A stretch of DNA of 64,000 bases from Isochrysis galbana (GCA_018136815.1 CM030931.1:4966148-5030147); one strand, 5' to 3'; counted from the first letter of the stretch, positions 21,579 through 33,562 are shown. Translations and numbers: made by a program. The notes: a model not told the origin generated them from the sequence alone.

Positions 21579-22815
21579 ATGGGCTGTCTCGCCTATCTCC
21601 CCCCCCCCCCCGGTCCTCCCCCACCCCTTCCCCCTCCCTTCGCCTCTCACCGACCTACCAGAGAGAGAAGGCCCCTACTGCCTGCCTCCCTGGTCCCTCC
21701 TCGCTCACCCTCCAGCTCTCTCCTCGCCCTCGTCTTCCTCACGATGGTGGCGACCCGGCGCGCATCCGCACGGTCCTCCGTCCTCTCCTCTCGTGCTCCT
21801 GCTCGCTGGCTTCGTTCGACTCTCTCGCCACGGCCACCTGTCGACTGGACGCCGAGCGCAAGCGCTGCTCGCACGACTCGTTCTTCCTCCTGCTCCAAGG
21901 GCGCGGCGGAGGAGGCGGAGCCTGTTCGCGTTCCTGATGCCGAGGAGGAGGCCCTTTCCCCAACCGAGGAGGCCACCATCACCACCACCGACGAGGACCC
22001 TGGGGCTGTGGGAGGAGAAGAGAAGAACGAGAACAGTGCGTCGGATGCTCCAGGCCTTCTTCTTCCCATCGCGCCGGCTGCGGAGGTCAAGGAGCCAGCG
22101 GAGTCGATGGAGGAGGTCGTGACCGCCCACGCGCTCGCTGTCGCCTCGGTCGTTCCAAGTCAGCCATCTCGGTGTGAGGAGGCCCCGGGCCTACTGCCCG
22201 ACTCCCTTCGCTTTCTTCATCTCTCTCCTTCTCCTTCTCCACCGTCTGCTACGGTCCCGCCGCCAACTTCGTCGGCTTCACCGGGGCTCAACCCCGTCGA
22301 GCTGCGCTACATTGAGCTCATGCAGGCCATGGCCGCCCAATTCTCACAGCAGCTCGCCGCAGTCACCAGCGCGATTGAACGGGGCCGACTCCATCCTGCT
22401 CCAGTCCAGGCAGCCAGCCCGCCTCCACCTCCATCCGACGATGGCGGCGAGAATGTTTTGCCTCCACCTCCGCCGCTCCCTCGCTCCTCATCGAAATCTA
22501 ACAAGACTCGTAAGGACAAGAAGAAGGACCGCCGCCGCCGCCGCTATAGCTGTCCGATACGATCTCTGCCGCGGCTCAATTCCGCCGTCGCCTGAACGCC
22601 AGGGCTCCGTTTCTAGCGGTGGAGAACCCGAAAATGCACCACTACGCCAAGTCTCTACTCGGGGGTTGGAAGCTACGCAATACGTCCATCCATGGCAACA
22701 TGGAACGGGACACACTAAGGCTACGGGACTCTACCTTTCGCCCAGCCTTCCTCCGCTCATGCCGACTTGCATTGTTCCTGGTCGCCAGCACGCAATGGCA
22801 AACCTTCCCATGTGA
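21579..22815 (+). mobile_element. Broken element: gag-like ORF and phage-methylase-like piece
   Basis: The first frame (21579-22595, possible start 21744) is Ser/Pro/Ala-rich. It has one likely helical segment, LNPVELRYIELMQAMAAQFS, and ends in a basic Lys/Arg cluster. This layout resembles a first ORF (gag-like) of a retroelement. 22605-22815 reads APFLAVENPKMHHYAKSLLG, and then in a second frame TQYVHPWQHGTGHTKATGLY and LPPLMPTCIVPGR. These are the sequence signatures of phage- and giant-virus-type DNA methylase-like proteins. The unit is broken (at least one break). Whether both parts belong to one element is inference. Confidence 0.4.
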
Positions 22816-22952
22816 CTCTCGCTCTAGCGAGTTCGCGTGCGCGAACGGCTGGAGCGCTGGGCTTCGGGGGGGGGGGGCGCCTTGCACAGTCAGCAGCCTA
22901 GCTCTTGGTGTAGGTCGCGCCGAGCCGCCAGCCTAGTGCTTGTCATAGCGCG

Positions 22953-25291
22953 CTATGCGCGCGAGCCGATCTCCTTGACGTCCGGCCCTGTCGCTAGTAA
23001 CAACGGCGCGTTCACCTTGTACGACACGACTGGCCTCGATGGCGCGCCTGTGCGCCGCACTTGGGTGACCCGATCCTTCATATTTTTCAGACCCGAGAAG
23101 CCCTCAAGCAGCATGCAATTGCGGCTCATGTAGGGCCAGCGCCATGCGTACGTCCAGCCGACGCAGCGCGCCTCCAAGTTGCAGAAGGAGCAGCACGCCT
23201 CCCAATCGGCAGCGCGCATTCGTGAGAAGACGCGTGGTGCGATGGGCGTGGTGTCCTTCAGGACCTCCGTCTCGTCGCCTAAGGTTGGGGACAGCTTAGG
23301 TGGGTAGGGAATGGGGTCTCGGTGCGAGCGCGTGCTGTCATCCGGCGTACACTAGGCATGGCGAAGCGCAGAGCGTGGGCTCCGGGTCGGGAAAGGTGTG
23401 GCACACATCCGCTTGCGTCCAGTCGGAGGGACCTCTCGTTCGGGGTGCAGCGCTCGAGCGGCGGCGCGGCGGGCGAGCCCGAGTGATTGGTCGCGCGGAG
23501 CGTGCACTGCAACGCGTCGACGAGCCACGGTAGCCGGTGGTCTGGGTGGTAGATGGCGCGGTGGGGCGTGCCGCCGACCATATGGCGGAGTAGTGCGCCA
23601 AACGGCGAGTTGATTGGGCAGCCAGGTTTGAGAAGCGTGTAACGCTCCGGGTTGCGCCGGAAGACGACCTGCGTAAGCGCGTTCTGCTCAAACGGCCATT
23701 TGAACATCCAGGTTGGGTTGCCCATCGGCCAGATCCATTCCTCGACTGACTGCAGTATTTTGGCGCCCGCGATTGGCGCGCCCGTCAAGAGCAGCACGCC
23801 CGAGTTGGCGATGCCCGCACGGAAGTCTCCGCGGAGCTTTTGCGGCGGGAACTCCTCAGCAGCGGCGATCCACCGGCTGCCGTCAAGCAAGCCGGTGCTC
23901 TGCAGCAGCGGTGTGATTGGCTGCCACACCTATGAGTATGAGTAGGCACGGCAAGCACGGTGTGCTAATGAGCGAGAGCGCCGACGTGCCCGCACATGCA
24001 CGGCCAGCTTGCTTGCTTGCAGGCCTTGCCGTACCTCTGTCACGAAGCAGTCTGAGTCGAGATAGATGATGTACTGGTGGCGGCGGAGCAGGTAGCGGAG
24101 GGCCGCAATCTTGATCCAAGGAGGACCGCGCGGCGGGAATGGGCCGAGACGGTGAGAGGCAGGGAGTCCGGGGCAGACCGGATCCTGCGTACCGGGCAGG
24201 GAGGGATGGGGGCATGCTCGAGCAGTAAAAGTGGAGAGCACCCAGCGTGGTGGTCCGCCCAGCGTGGCGCACCGTCCTCGTGTAGTTTGCCATCGCCTCC
24301 CTCCACTCTGACTTCGGTTGAACGAGCTGTTTAGGTGTGACCGACGATTCCCAGTCCTCCTTGCGCACTCCGATGCGCACATGCGGGCATGGATTCTCGA
24401 GGTAAAAGCGGTAGCCATGCAGCTGTGCGTAGATGTGATTGATGACGAGTGCCATCTGAAAGATGCTCGTCGACGGCTCGGTCGGGCGCCACGAGGCTGT
24501 GATATGCGTGCGCTTCGCACCCCAACCATCAGGCGAACGGAGCGAAGTGCCGGGCACCTCGTATGCAAATGGCGGCCGGTTGTCGACCATTAGCATTGCA
24601 ATGTCGGGCTTGCCGTAGTCACGCGTGTGCGCCTCTCCCGTGCCACCTGCACCATGTAGCGGGGACGAGGTGGAGCTCCCATTCCTGCCGCCCGCCTCAA
24701 CAGGCCGTTCCGGCCGGTACCAGCATTCCTGCGCCTGCATGAGCCATTTGGTGCCGAGCACATCGGCCAGCTTCTTCTTGATGATGCCATCGATCTGCGG
24801 TCCTCGGAGGCTGCGCGCCTGTGGCGCAGTGGGCAGCGATACTGCGCTCAGCGATGGGTGGCGCGAAAGCAGGTTACCCACTGAGTTGTGCATGCAGGTC
24901 AATTACTCCGTCTGATGACTAGCCAGAGTCCTGGCCAGCGCCAGGCCGTGCCTGCCCTGGCATCCCGCAGCTGCTCAACGGGAGGAAAAGCTGACACGAG
25001 TTTCCTGCACCTATGCGTGTATATCGATCGCGCGTGTCGCGGTGTACATGCGTGGCTCTGAGTGGCAAGACGTCTTCTTGGAGCCCTCATCACATGTCAG
25101 CGCACCTGCGTGACTGTGAGCGCTGCCACGCCTTCTGGATGCTCGAGAGAAGGGAGAGACGACTCGTTGAGGCCACCGGCTGCCGCGAGCTCTCTGAGAA
25201 AGAGCGGGGTGAGGCCGGAGGTGTGGCGGCTCGTGGGGGAGTCGAGGTACCACTCAGCACTCGAGTGCCAGGACGGCTTGATAAGGCTCAT
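22953..25291 (-). CDS. GT34-like glycosyltransferase with PAN/apple-like tail
   Basis: Exons are 25291-25106, 24818-24273, 24184-24035, 23929 to about 23407, and 23278-22953. Introns start GTGCGC, GTGCGC and GTACGG. The 3' end of exon 4 is uncertain; 23407 and 23353 both keep phase. Residues about 110-430 follow the GMA12/MNN10 (GT34) plan: a nucleotide-binding strand PDIAMLMVD, HIYAQLHGYRFYLE, WIKIAALRYLLRRHQYIIYL ending in the metal-binding DSD, IANSGVLLLTGAPIAG and WPFEQNALTQVVF. The last exon is cysteine-rich (ADWEACCSFCNLEARCVGWT, then SRNCMLLEGFSG), as in PAN/apple modules that bind glycans or protein. GT34 enzymes move galactose, xylose or mannose onto glycans in the Golgi. No signal anchor is visible in the first exon, so an upstream exon may be missing. 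Confidence 0.65.
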
Positions 25292-27068
25292 GGGGGAGAA
25301 GGGTAGAGGCTGGAGGGAGGGAAGGAGAGCTGGAAGGTGTGGTGGGGGAAGGGGCGCCTCCCTCGCCCTCCTCGGGAGAGGAGAAGCACAGAAGAGGAAA
25401 GAGGAAAGAATTTAGGAATAGGAATACCGCACAAGAATGAGGAAGGGAAAGCCTGCAGGAACCGAGCCTGCTGGCCTGCTGCTGCTCTCTCTCCTCTCTC
25501 TCCTCTCCCTTTCAGCGGGAGAGAGACGCCGCCGAGAGTTCAAAATAGCTATCCACATTCTATCATCTACTCCTATGTATCACCTATGACCTATGATCGA
25601 TCATCTTTCATTAATTAATTCACCAACCATGAAAAAAAAACTTTTAATATTCTCGCCCCGCGCGTGGCCTAGTATCGTGCTATGCTACCACGCCTTCGCT
25701 CCTCTCCTACGCTTGACCAACCTGCCTTGCGGCGCCTCCCCTCGTGCACTACTCAGGGGCTCGGGTTGTGGGGGGTGGCTGGATGTGGCGGGCTGTCCCG
25801 ATCCTTAGCGCTAGGTTCTCACCTCCCTTCTATTGCGCTAAGTGTCCGGGTTGTCTTTGTGAATGGCTTTTGATTTCTGTGTGTCGTCGAGGACGGTGTC
25901 GGTTGGCTGTCTTACAGTGATTTCACTTGTTTCGAGGTATGTGTATGACGAATTGGAATGGCCCATGGGCCATGGGGCATGGGGCCTGAGGGCGATGAGG
26001 AAGTGGCAAAGCCGGCGGCAGGCGCGGCGAGGGAAACGACTTCGGATACGCTGACGGTCTGAACGGATAAAGGTACCTCGCTTTTAACTTTTAAGGACGA
26101 GTCCTTGAAGTAAGGACAAAAACAAACTTCGCTAGGTGAGAGCGCGAGCACAAAGTGCTTGTTTTGCCTAAATCTTGGCTTGTTGGTTACGGCTCGGTAC
26201 GTTTCTGCGTAGACTACCGCGATGTTAATTCCAAGCTGCGAATCGACGTCATGAAAACATAGTGAAAATATATTGCTGTTGCTGTGCGTATTGAACCAGG
26301 ATCTTTGGATCTTTGGTCCGGGTCAGTTGCCGATGCCCATGGTTTCGTGTTTCGGTGCGAGAGGCGCGCATGAAGGCCATCGGTAAAATAGTACCGGAGC
26401 GGGGGGCCTGAAATATATTTATATTTCCGCACGGCCGTCAAGGCATGAAATCGGGTATCGGGTATTTTTCGAAAAAATCGCCGGAAGACCCCCGGTTCTT
26501 TTGCTGATCTCCCATACCAGAACCTATAGGGAGCTTATCTAGGCCTTCGTTTGCCCAGTACTATTACAGATGGTGCCCTCCGCACCTCCCTAGTGACTAG
26601 TGAGTGACCGGGCTACAATCTACAATCTTTGTACCCTCGTGTCTTCCGACTTCCGACATTGACATTGACCCACTTCTCACTTCTAGTATGAACATGAGGG
26701 GGGTGGGACCAAATAAACGCTTCTCGCCTAGCGTTTGTGAGCTCCGAGCACCGCCCGCCGCCCGCCGCCCGCCCGTCCGCCCCGAGAGCCACCGGTATGT
26801 ATGTATGTATGGCGGGCAGCGAACAGCGAACGGGTATTTGGGGAAACTTGAAACTCCCCGTGAGCTCCCGGAGCCTACCGAGAGCTCCCAGGGGGAGCTT
26901 AATGATGGTAAAACATTAATAAAAGTGCATCCACTAGTCCACTAGATCATCTATGTACATCAATAAATTGTCAAGGAAGTCCGCCCCCACCACCCACCAC
27001 CTTCGTCCAGCAAGTGTGAACGGGCCGTGAAGGGAGCCGTTACGTGCTCTTCTCTGTCACCGAGGGCG
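25292..27068. other. Repeat-filled intergenic region
   Basis: 25628-25770 is an R4 copy, 25945-26050 a short R6 fragment (DELEWPMG, then GPEGDEEVAKPAAG) and 26517-26620 an R10 copy. GTATGTATGTAT at 26796 is a small microsatellite. I see no gene until the MORN ATG at 27069. Confidence 0.45.
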
Positions 27069-28917
27069 ATGGCGGCCGACTACGCGCGCAGCTACGGCCG
27101 CCGGTTCGCAGGCTCGACACTCGAGGGCTTGCGCGAGGGGAAGGGGTCGGTCGGCTTCGGCAATGGCTTCTTTTCCTACTCGGGTGACTGGCGCGCTGGC
27201 GCGATGGACGGGCGGGGCACCCTAACGCTCGCAGATGGCTCGCAGTACGACGGCGAGTTCCGCGCAGGAGAGATCACGGGCTCTGGGCTGCGCCGCTGGG
27301 CGTCGGGCGCGTGCTACACGGGCGACTTCGTGGAGGGTGAGATGCATGGGCGAGGTACGCACATTGCCGCCGACGGCGCCCAGTACGAGGGCGAATGGGC
27401 CGCGAACCAGTGGCACGGGCGAGGAGTGCTCATCAGTGTTCAGGGAGACAGGTACACCGGCGAGTTCGAGCGCCACCGCAAGCGCGGCGTCGGCACAATG
27501 CACTACGCGTCAGGCGACATGTACCACGGCGAGTGGGTCGACAACGAGCGCGCCGGAGAAGGCACACTGGTGCGCGCCCCACCCGCACACGCGCGAGGCG
27601 TAGGCGCTGATACCCAGCTCTTCTCCTTGCTCCTCTCTGCGCAGACCTTCGTCGATGGCGCGACGCTCGTGGGCACGTGGAGCGCGGACGCCGCTCATGG
27701 TACCGCCAAGTATACTACCAAAGGTGGCTACTGCTACGAGGGCGATTTTGCGCGCGGCGTCGCGACAGGCCCATGCACGCACTGCGCCATCGCGTTGCAT
27801 GAGGAACCGCCGTCAGTGCTGTGGTTCTACAACGTCAACATCAGCCCTCATCAGGTGCTGCCGGCGCTCGAGGGCGATGAGCACTTCTCCGTCGCCGTGC
27901 GCATCCTCTCCGGTGACTCGGCCAAGACGCCTATCGCGAGCGAGAGCGTCGACATCTCCGCTGACGAAGACGCGCTGAGGTGGAACGGTGAGCTACTGGT
28001 CGACGTGCCAAAAGGAGTGCGTCGGCCGCTGCTTGCCAAGCTCGAGTTGCGCCATGGCGACGCGGTCGTCGCGGCTGGCTCCGCTGCGCTCGAGGCGCCC
28101 TACGCTTCCAATTCGGGTGATGTGTCGCCCACTGTTGCTGCGCTCAACACCCTGCTCCACCGGGATGTGGGGGGCGAGGAGGAAGCGATACAGCTCCGGC
28201 TAGAGTATGCTTTGGCACTCGCGTCTCCGCCTGTAGTGAGTGATGTGGACCCCGACGGCACGGGCGAGAACTTTTCATCCGGAGATGCAGAGGCAGAGTT
28301 CGACGGCGCTGGTTGCGGTGAAGCGCCCAAGGAGCCCCCGACCATTGGCGCCGCGGCGGGGTACCCCATGCCACCGCTCCAAATCCGCTGCTTACGAGGC
28401 AAGGACGTCGAGGTCTCGCCCGCTAAGGTGAGATGCGCACTCCACCCACGCATCCGCGTCCGCTCTTGCGCCCGCCTGTTCGGCCGGCTGCGTCGGGCAT
28501 ACGCCGCTCTAGAGGCGCCCAAATCCCGTCTGGCAACTCTGACGGCAGGTAGATCCGGAGACCCGCGAAGTGGAGGAAGAGGCTAAGTGCGAGCTCAAGC
28601 TGTTCAAGGTAGGCACAGAGTGGGGCCGGACACTCCAGTTCGAGTTATCCGCATCGGTCGAGGTGGAGCTCCCTGCCGATGACACTATGGACCTTGAGTC
28701 AGCACAGACAAAAACTTGGGACCTGGGAACACTGCCGTCCGGGCGGGGTGAGGTGGCTATCGCGCGGCTCGTCGCGCCGAGCGACGCGCCGAGCGGATCG
28801 CTCAAGCTAGTCGTGCGAGACGCAACACCGCAGGCCGTGTTACAACGGTTGGGCATCGTCCCACTCAAGGAGGTCGTGATATCTGTGGAGGTAGAGAGCC
28901 CGCCGGAGAGGAGATGA
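27069..28917 (+). CDS. MORN-repeat protein
   Basis: Exons are 27069-27569, 27645-28427 and 28549-28917. Introns start GTGCGC and GTGAGA, and all three exons are whole codons, giving 550 residues. Residues 30-225 hold eight MORN repeats marked by SYSGDW, QYDGEF, CYTGDF, QYEGEW, RYTGEF, MYHGEW, TLVGTW and CYEGDF, each followed by a G-x-G turn. Intron 1 falls inside the repeat array and has no stop, so an unspliced reading looks open but spoils a repeat. The C-terminal half is beta-rich (LWFYNVNISPHQVLPALEGD, LLAKLELRHGDAVVAAG) and might be a C2-like sandwich. MORN repeats bind lipids or protein partners and are common in flagellar and membrane-linked proteins. Partner and location are not evident. 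Confidence 0.8.
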
Positions 28918-29086
28918 AGGGGCTCAGCGAATCTAGACAAAGAGGCACGGGGGCGCGCACTCCGCGCACACCCTTGCGCGTCTGGATTTCACGAATCATC
29001 GCAAGAACGTAAGAGATGTGGACGCAGCGAGTCATGTGGCATAGACGCGTGCGGCATGCTCATTGTGCGTGGTGGAACACAGTGCC

Positions 29087-30269
29087 TTAGGTATCCCACT
29101 CCCACTGGTCAGTTTCTGATACTACATAAGCGCGGACGCTAGCAATGACTGCCTTCAAGCTCAAGGCGCTCGATTTCTCCGCGCAGAGAAATAGATACGG
29201 AACAGTGCGCTGAGAAGTGGATGAGGCATAGTGAGTAAGGTCATAAGGAGCCTCCGCCTTGTCTTGCATCTTCCGAGCAAAAGCCTCAAGCTGTGCCATT
29301 TTTGCTTCAGCGGCCGCCAAGCTTCCACGCCGCACGCCCGGCGGCGTCTTCTTAGCCTCGGCAAGGGTGGACGGGCCTGGAGAGGACACGTCCGCGTTGC
29401 TCGAGACGCCCCTGTTCGTCGATTGGTCAACAAAGTGTGAGCGGTCAATGAGCTCTGGGCACAGCCTATTCCCCGCCACACCTACACGCTTCCACGCCTT
29501 TATGATGTCGTACTGGTCGCACCATGTGAACCACATCCCGGGGACGCCGAGGCGCTTGGAACCACCCAATAATATGGATATGAAGTCGGCGAGGGAAAGG
29601 GTCTGGAGCTCCCTTCCCTGTGCTGCAAGGTAGGCGTCCTTGTACGCATCCCTAGCCTTGTTGTAGCACCTGTGAAACGAAGAGTTGAACTGGTCTAGGG
29701 CTTGGAGGAATCCGGACGTGCCGGATTCCTCCGTGAAAATACGTATGCCGATGCCGAGCTCGGCCGCTTGACCTGTGGTAGCTTTTTTGTATTTGATGTT
29801 GCTGGGCCTTGTGGGTTCAATCTTTACGGGAGCTGAACCCGAACCGATAAGCGGCCTTTTGTTTTTCGCGTATTTGGAAACGAGGGGTACCAAATGAAGG
29901 CAAACGACCTGATATCTGGTGCCTGTTTTGGGGCTCATGCATGTCAGCGCGCGCTAGGATCCATGCAGCGAGCTTGCGCCGCTCTACATTTGTGAGAATC
30001 TGTGAGTGTGAGTCGCGCGTTCGTTGCTCGCCCCCCTGCGCTTTCTGCAGCTCTCCTGTGACCTTATGCCGCGTTGCCAGCGGGAACATCCCTGTGGCCA
30101 TTGCTGCTTTGGCTCCGACGCTGTTCGCTCGGCAGTACGCTGCAGCCTTCCGGACGTCTTCGAGCGCGGCTGCGCGGTTTCTGGCGCGGAGATCGCGGGC
30201 CTGGATAGTATAGTGCCCAGGGGCCGGCTTAGGCTTCCTCTGGGGCTTGGGGATGGCTCTGGGAGCCAT
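29087..30269 (-). mobile_element. Pogo/Tigger-like DNA transposon, internal deletion derivative (R7)
   Basis: The upstream frame (30269-29817) begins with basic residues. It holds a helix-turn-helix pair of CENP-B type: ALEDVRKAAAYCRANSVGAK and LTNVERRKLAAWILARADMH. The next frame (to 29087) carries what looks like the end of a DDE_1 transposase domain: LQALDQFNSSFHRCYNKARD, LQTLSLADFISILLGGSKRL and IIKAWKRVGVAGNRLCPELI. A coiled tail EAKMAQLEAFARKMQDKAEA follows. The region that should hold the catalytic Asp residues is absent between them, so the copy cannot be autonomous. The two frames overlap and may be joined by a splice. The class rests on order and local pattern, not on a full domain. 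Confidence 0.5.
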
Positions 30270-30349
30270 GGGAAGGGGGGGGGGCGCTCTGCGAAGCGCA
30301 AGCCTCTAGGCTTTTTCAAGAGTCTTTTTAGAAACCATGTGTATGACTA

Positions 30350-30629
30350 GCCTGATCCGGCATTATGTCCAAGACAAAGGCTGTGCGTAGAATTCAAAAC
30401 AAAGGCTGTGCGTAGAATTCAAATGAACCACCGAATCAGTGTCGGGGCCCATCCGCCAAGTGGCGTGCCTCAGCCTTCGCCTGATTGGTCGACACCTGGA
30501 CCCTTTTCTGGATATTTGTGTCCCCTATAGAGAAATTACTCATGGCTCATGAGCGCGCACGCGGGCGAGATTTGCCAATGCGCTTCAAATACCAACCTGA
30601 CAACTAATTTAGATTGCCGAATGACCCCT
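30350..30629. other. Short intergenic region with a 26-bp direct repeat
   Basis: ACAAAGGCTGTGCGTAGAAT followed by TCAA occurs twice in a row at 30373-30422. Nothing else is seen between the transposon remnant and the stop of the VTT gene. Confidence 0.5.
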
Positions 30630-33199
30630 TCATCGAACCTCGTCGCCCGTGTCCGTTCGATTCAATTGCTTCGCGTTGAGCTCGCGCAACCTCGCCGCAA
30701 TCTCCGCTTCTCGTGAAGCGATTTGCTGTAGTCGAAGTTGTCCTCGCTCCGAAATAGACACTGTGGTAGGTGAGGCGGCCGCACCCGACGGCCTACCCGC
30801 AGAAGCCGCCTCAGTAGAAAGCGCCATTCCGTCGGCTGTCGCCTTCGCGACTCGCCCCTCGGCCACCATTCCAAGCGAACCCTTATCGGTAGCGTTGCTG
30901 GAAAGCTCGGTCGGCATCGACGTCTCCTTGCTGGACACTGCAAAGCCGGCGTCTAGCTCCGCGACGAGCGCGCGATCACTCTCGGCATTCTTCCGCGACG
31001 CGTCATCTGAGCTGTAGCCCTCTTCCTGCATCATCTCGTTGAAGAGACCGAGCGCATACTGAGTCACCAATACCGAGACGAGTAGGATTGCTACCTGCGG
31101 CAGAGCACAAGGTGACCGGTGGTCGAGTTTCAGGGCTCAAGCACACACCAAAAGGCCACGCGGACAACATTGCCCTGCCATCCTCCGCATGCAGATTGCC
31201 ATCGCCGGGGCAACACTCGTGGAAAGAGGTGGCACTCGGGGGGCGCTGCTCAGGAGCGCTCGCATGCGGATCAGTGCCTACGCGCAGTGCGTAGCTTCAC
31301 CGTCTCGACAATGACGATGACCCGTGTGGAGCCTGACACTGCTTCTTCTCCCGCGAGCCCCGATGTAAGGAGAGACCCAAGATAGGCGTCGAGGAAGGTT
31401 GCCTAAGCATGGTGCAAAGAGGTTAGCTGAGCTCTTGTCCATCGTCAAGGGTAATTTTGAAGGGGGGCTTCAACGATTGTAGCACAGCTTGCCCAAGGTG
31501 AAGGGCAGATGTACCGGGGTATCGCGGTGGGTATGCAGGCACGAGCGTGCCCGCACCCCAGGGAGCGCCCTCACCCAAGCGAGACAAATGCCTGTCGCAG
31601 CATGGCAGACGGGACCGCGCTGCCTTGTCACTGGTGACGCCTGGCAAGCCGCGCGTGTGTTTACACGGCCAAGGTCTATGCGCACCTTGAGTGCACCAAC
31701 AAAGTATGCACAAAAGAAAGTTGGCAGCTTGAGCGGTGTGCATCCCGACACGTACCAGTGGGCGTCAATGGGTATGGGGAGCACCGGCGCTAGCCGCAGG
31801 AGAAGCGCTGCCTTGAACCCATCCTTTTCGATATTCGCACTCAGAGCGCGGTACCTAAGGGGAGGGGTTAGTGTGGCGAGCGAGGATTGGCTAGATGGCG
31901 GCGTGCCCCCACGACAGTGTATGAATCACAGAGACGGCAGGTGACATGTTCGCCATCACGGCATATTCACTCCCAATTTCAGCTGCCCGCTTAACACGCC
32001 CGCACAGAGGGAGGTGCTGGCCATACCAGGTAGTATTCTTGACGGGGGGCTGCCCAAAAATCTCAAGGTCGAGGACCCGTTCATACAAGAAATTTTTGCC
32101 AATTACCTGTAGCACAAATGCGGAAAGTGAGACAGGCTCATATGTTAAGCCGCAACGAGAGCGCACATTTTCACTCATACCCTCCAGCCCCACGAATCGC
32201 CTATGGCGGGCATGCGGCCACGCACAAAATTGATTGAGGAGCCGAAAGCAGCACAAAAGGCGGAGATGAGCGTCCCCTCAATAACGCCTCCAAAGAGTAC
32301 GGGCGAGATGGATGGCAGCACGATGCCGACAGGGATGAACTCGCCGATCAGCGTCACCTGTGGTCGGTGCGCAAGGCGCCCTGGGGTAGCGGTGGACGAT
32401 GCACCGCGAGCGGGATGGGCGGTGGCAGTGGCCTGCAGGGCAGGGCGCTCGCCTTTTCAATGCATATGACCAGCAGGAAGAGCAAGAACTTCGTGGCATA
32501 GTCCATGTTTTGCGCGTACTCGATGTACTGCATCAGCTCCGTCTTCGACGGCAGGCCAAGCTCGGGTGCAAAATCGTATAAGTCATTCATCGACTCGATC
32601 GCGAGCAGGCGCGGAAGCAGCAGCCGGAGCAGCAACAGCACAATACCGGCGTTGGCGGCGGAAAAGATGAGGGGCAGCCCCTCCTTGACGGCGGGCCGCG
32701 ACATGATACGGTCGTACGAGGCGCCATAGTACTCGCCGGTCATTGAAAGGAGCTCGGTGAGAGAAACAGCCTTTGGGTCTGCTTTGAGCGCCTCCAGCTT
32801 CGCATTGAGCGCCACCGCCTCGGGCAATGGGTCCTCCTCAAGTTTGGGCACCTGGAAAGCCTGCCAAAGCGCCCGCAGCTGCGCCCAACTCTTGCGCGCG
32901 CTCGCCCATGGCCCTGGAACGTCAAGGCTCTCGCTCTCGGCGAGCGATACCGGCTCCCCTTCACGCTCTGCCGCCCCTCTCTGCGCCTGTAGATGCGGCG
33001 CAGAGCCCTGGGAGAGCGGAGAGCGCGTCGCTGCCTCCTTCTCGTTGAGCTCTGTGGGACGCGCGCTCTCGTCACGTTCGCCATCTGCAGCGAGGCGAGG
33101 TGGTCGCGCGCGCATGAGTGGTCGCGGCGCCAGCCTCACCGCGCCCGCGCCTGCGCAGAGCGAGAGCAGCAGCACGAGTAGAGGGCGGCGAGCAGCCAT
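30630..33199 (-). CDS. VTT/DedA-family (TVP38/TMEM64-like) membrane protein
   Basis: The six-exon model is 33199-32453, 32357-32226, 32106-32027, 31854-31686, 31402-31301 and 31094-30630. The exons total 1,695 nt and give 564 residues. Intron 1 is GC-AG (GCGAGC to CCACAG); the others begin GTGCGT, GTATGG, GTGCGC and GTGAAG. MAARRPLLVLLLSLCAGAGA is a signal peptide, followed by an Arg/Pro-rich transit-like region. Hydrophobic spans include AGIVLLLLRLLLPRLLAI and KFLLFLLVICIEKVTLIGEF. The VTT core is clear: IPVGIVLPSISPVLFGGVIE, AFCAAFGSSINFVIGKNFLY, DGFKAALLLRLAPVLPIPID and CAYFVGALKATFLDAYLGSL. VTT proteins are linked to lipid scrambling and membrane-lipid homeostasis. The long C-terminal tail is charged and coiled. 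Plastid or endomembrane location is inferred from the leader. Confidence 0.85.
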
Positions 33200-33562
33200 C
33201 TCGAGGGGGAGAGCCGAGGGCCCCGCGCGGAGAAATTCTCCCTCCCCCCCCTTCTTTCCTTCTCTCGCCCCCCCCCCGGTATAGACCTCGTAGATCGTTA
33301 GATTGACAGCTGGCAGGAGCAATAGTCGTCGGGCAACCGCATTTGGTTATGTGGGTTCGCTCATTTTCGGTGATGATTTCCGCTTCCGTCGAATATCGAA
33401 TAATTCTCGAATATCGAATATTTATTGAATATCGAATAATTCGTCTTCCTCGCGTTCCGTAGAACATCGAAATGGGCATGATGATGATGATATTATCATA
33501 TATAATATGGGACAGACTCGGATGACGGTTGAGCCATCAAATGTCCAAGGCTATAGGTTATA
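33200..33562. other. Promoter-side gap with AT-rich palindromic repeat
   Basis: 33390-33445 repeats ATATCGAATA and its reverse complement several times, so the strand can fold back. A short GATGAT run follows. No gene is seen. Confidence 0.5.

Noticed and set aside
23300-24593. Several plus-strand frames across the GT34-like gene.
   Set aside because: They are antisense to exons with clear protein-family patterns and have no support of their own.
26285-26350. GGTTCAATAC on the minus strand as a possible tRNA T-loop.
   Set aside because: No acceptor stem or anticodon arm could be paired around it.
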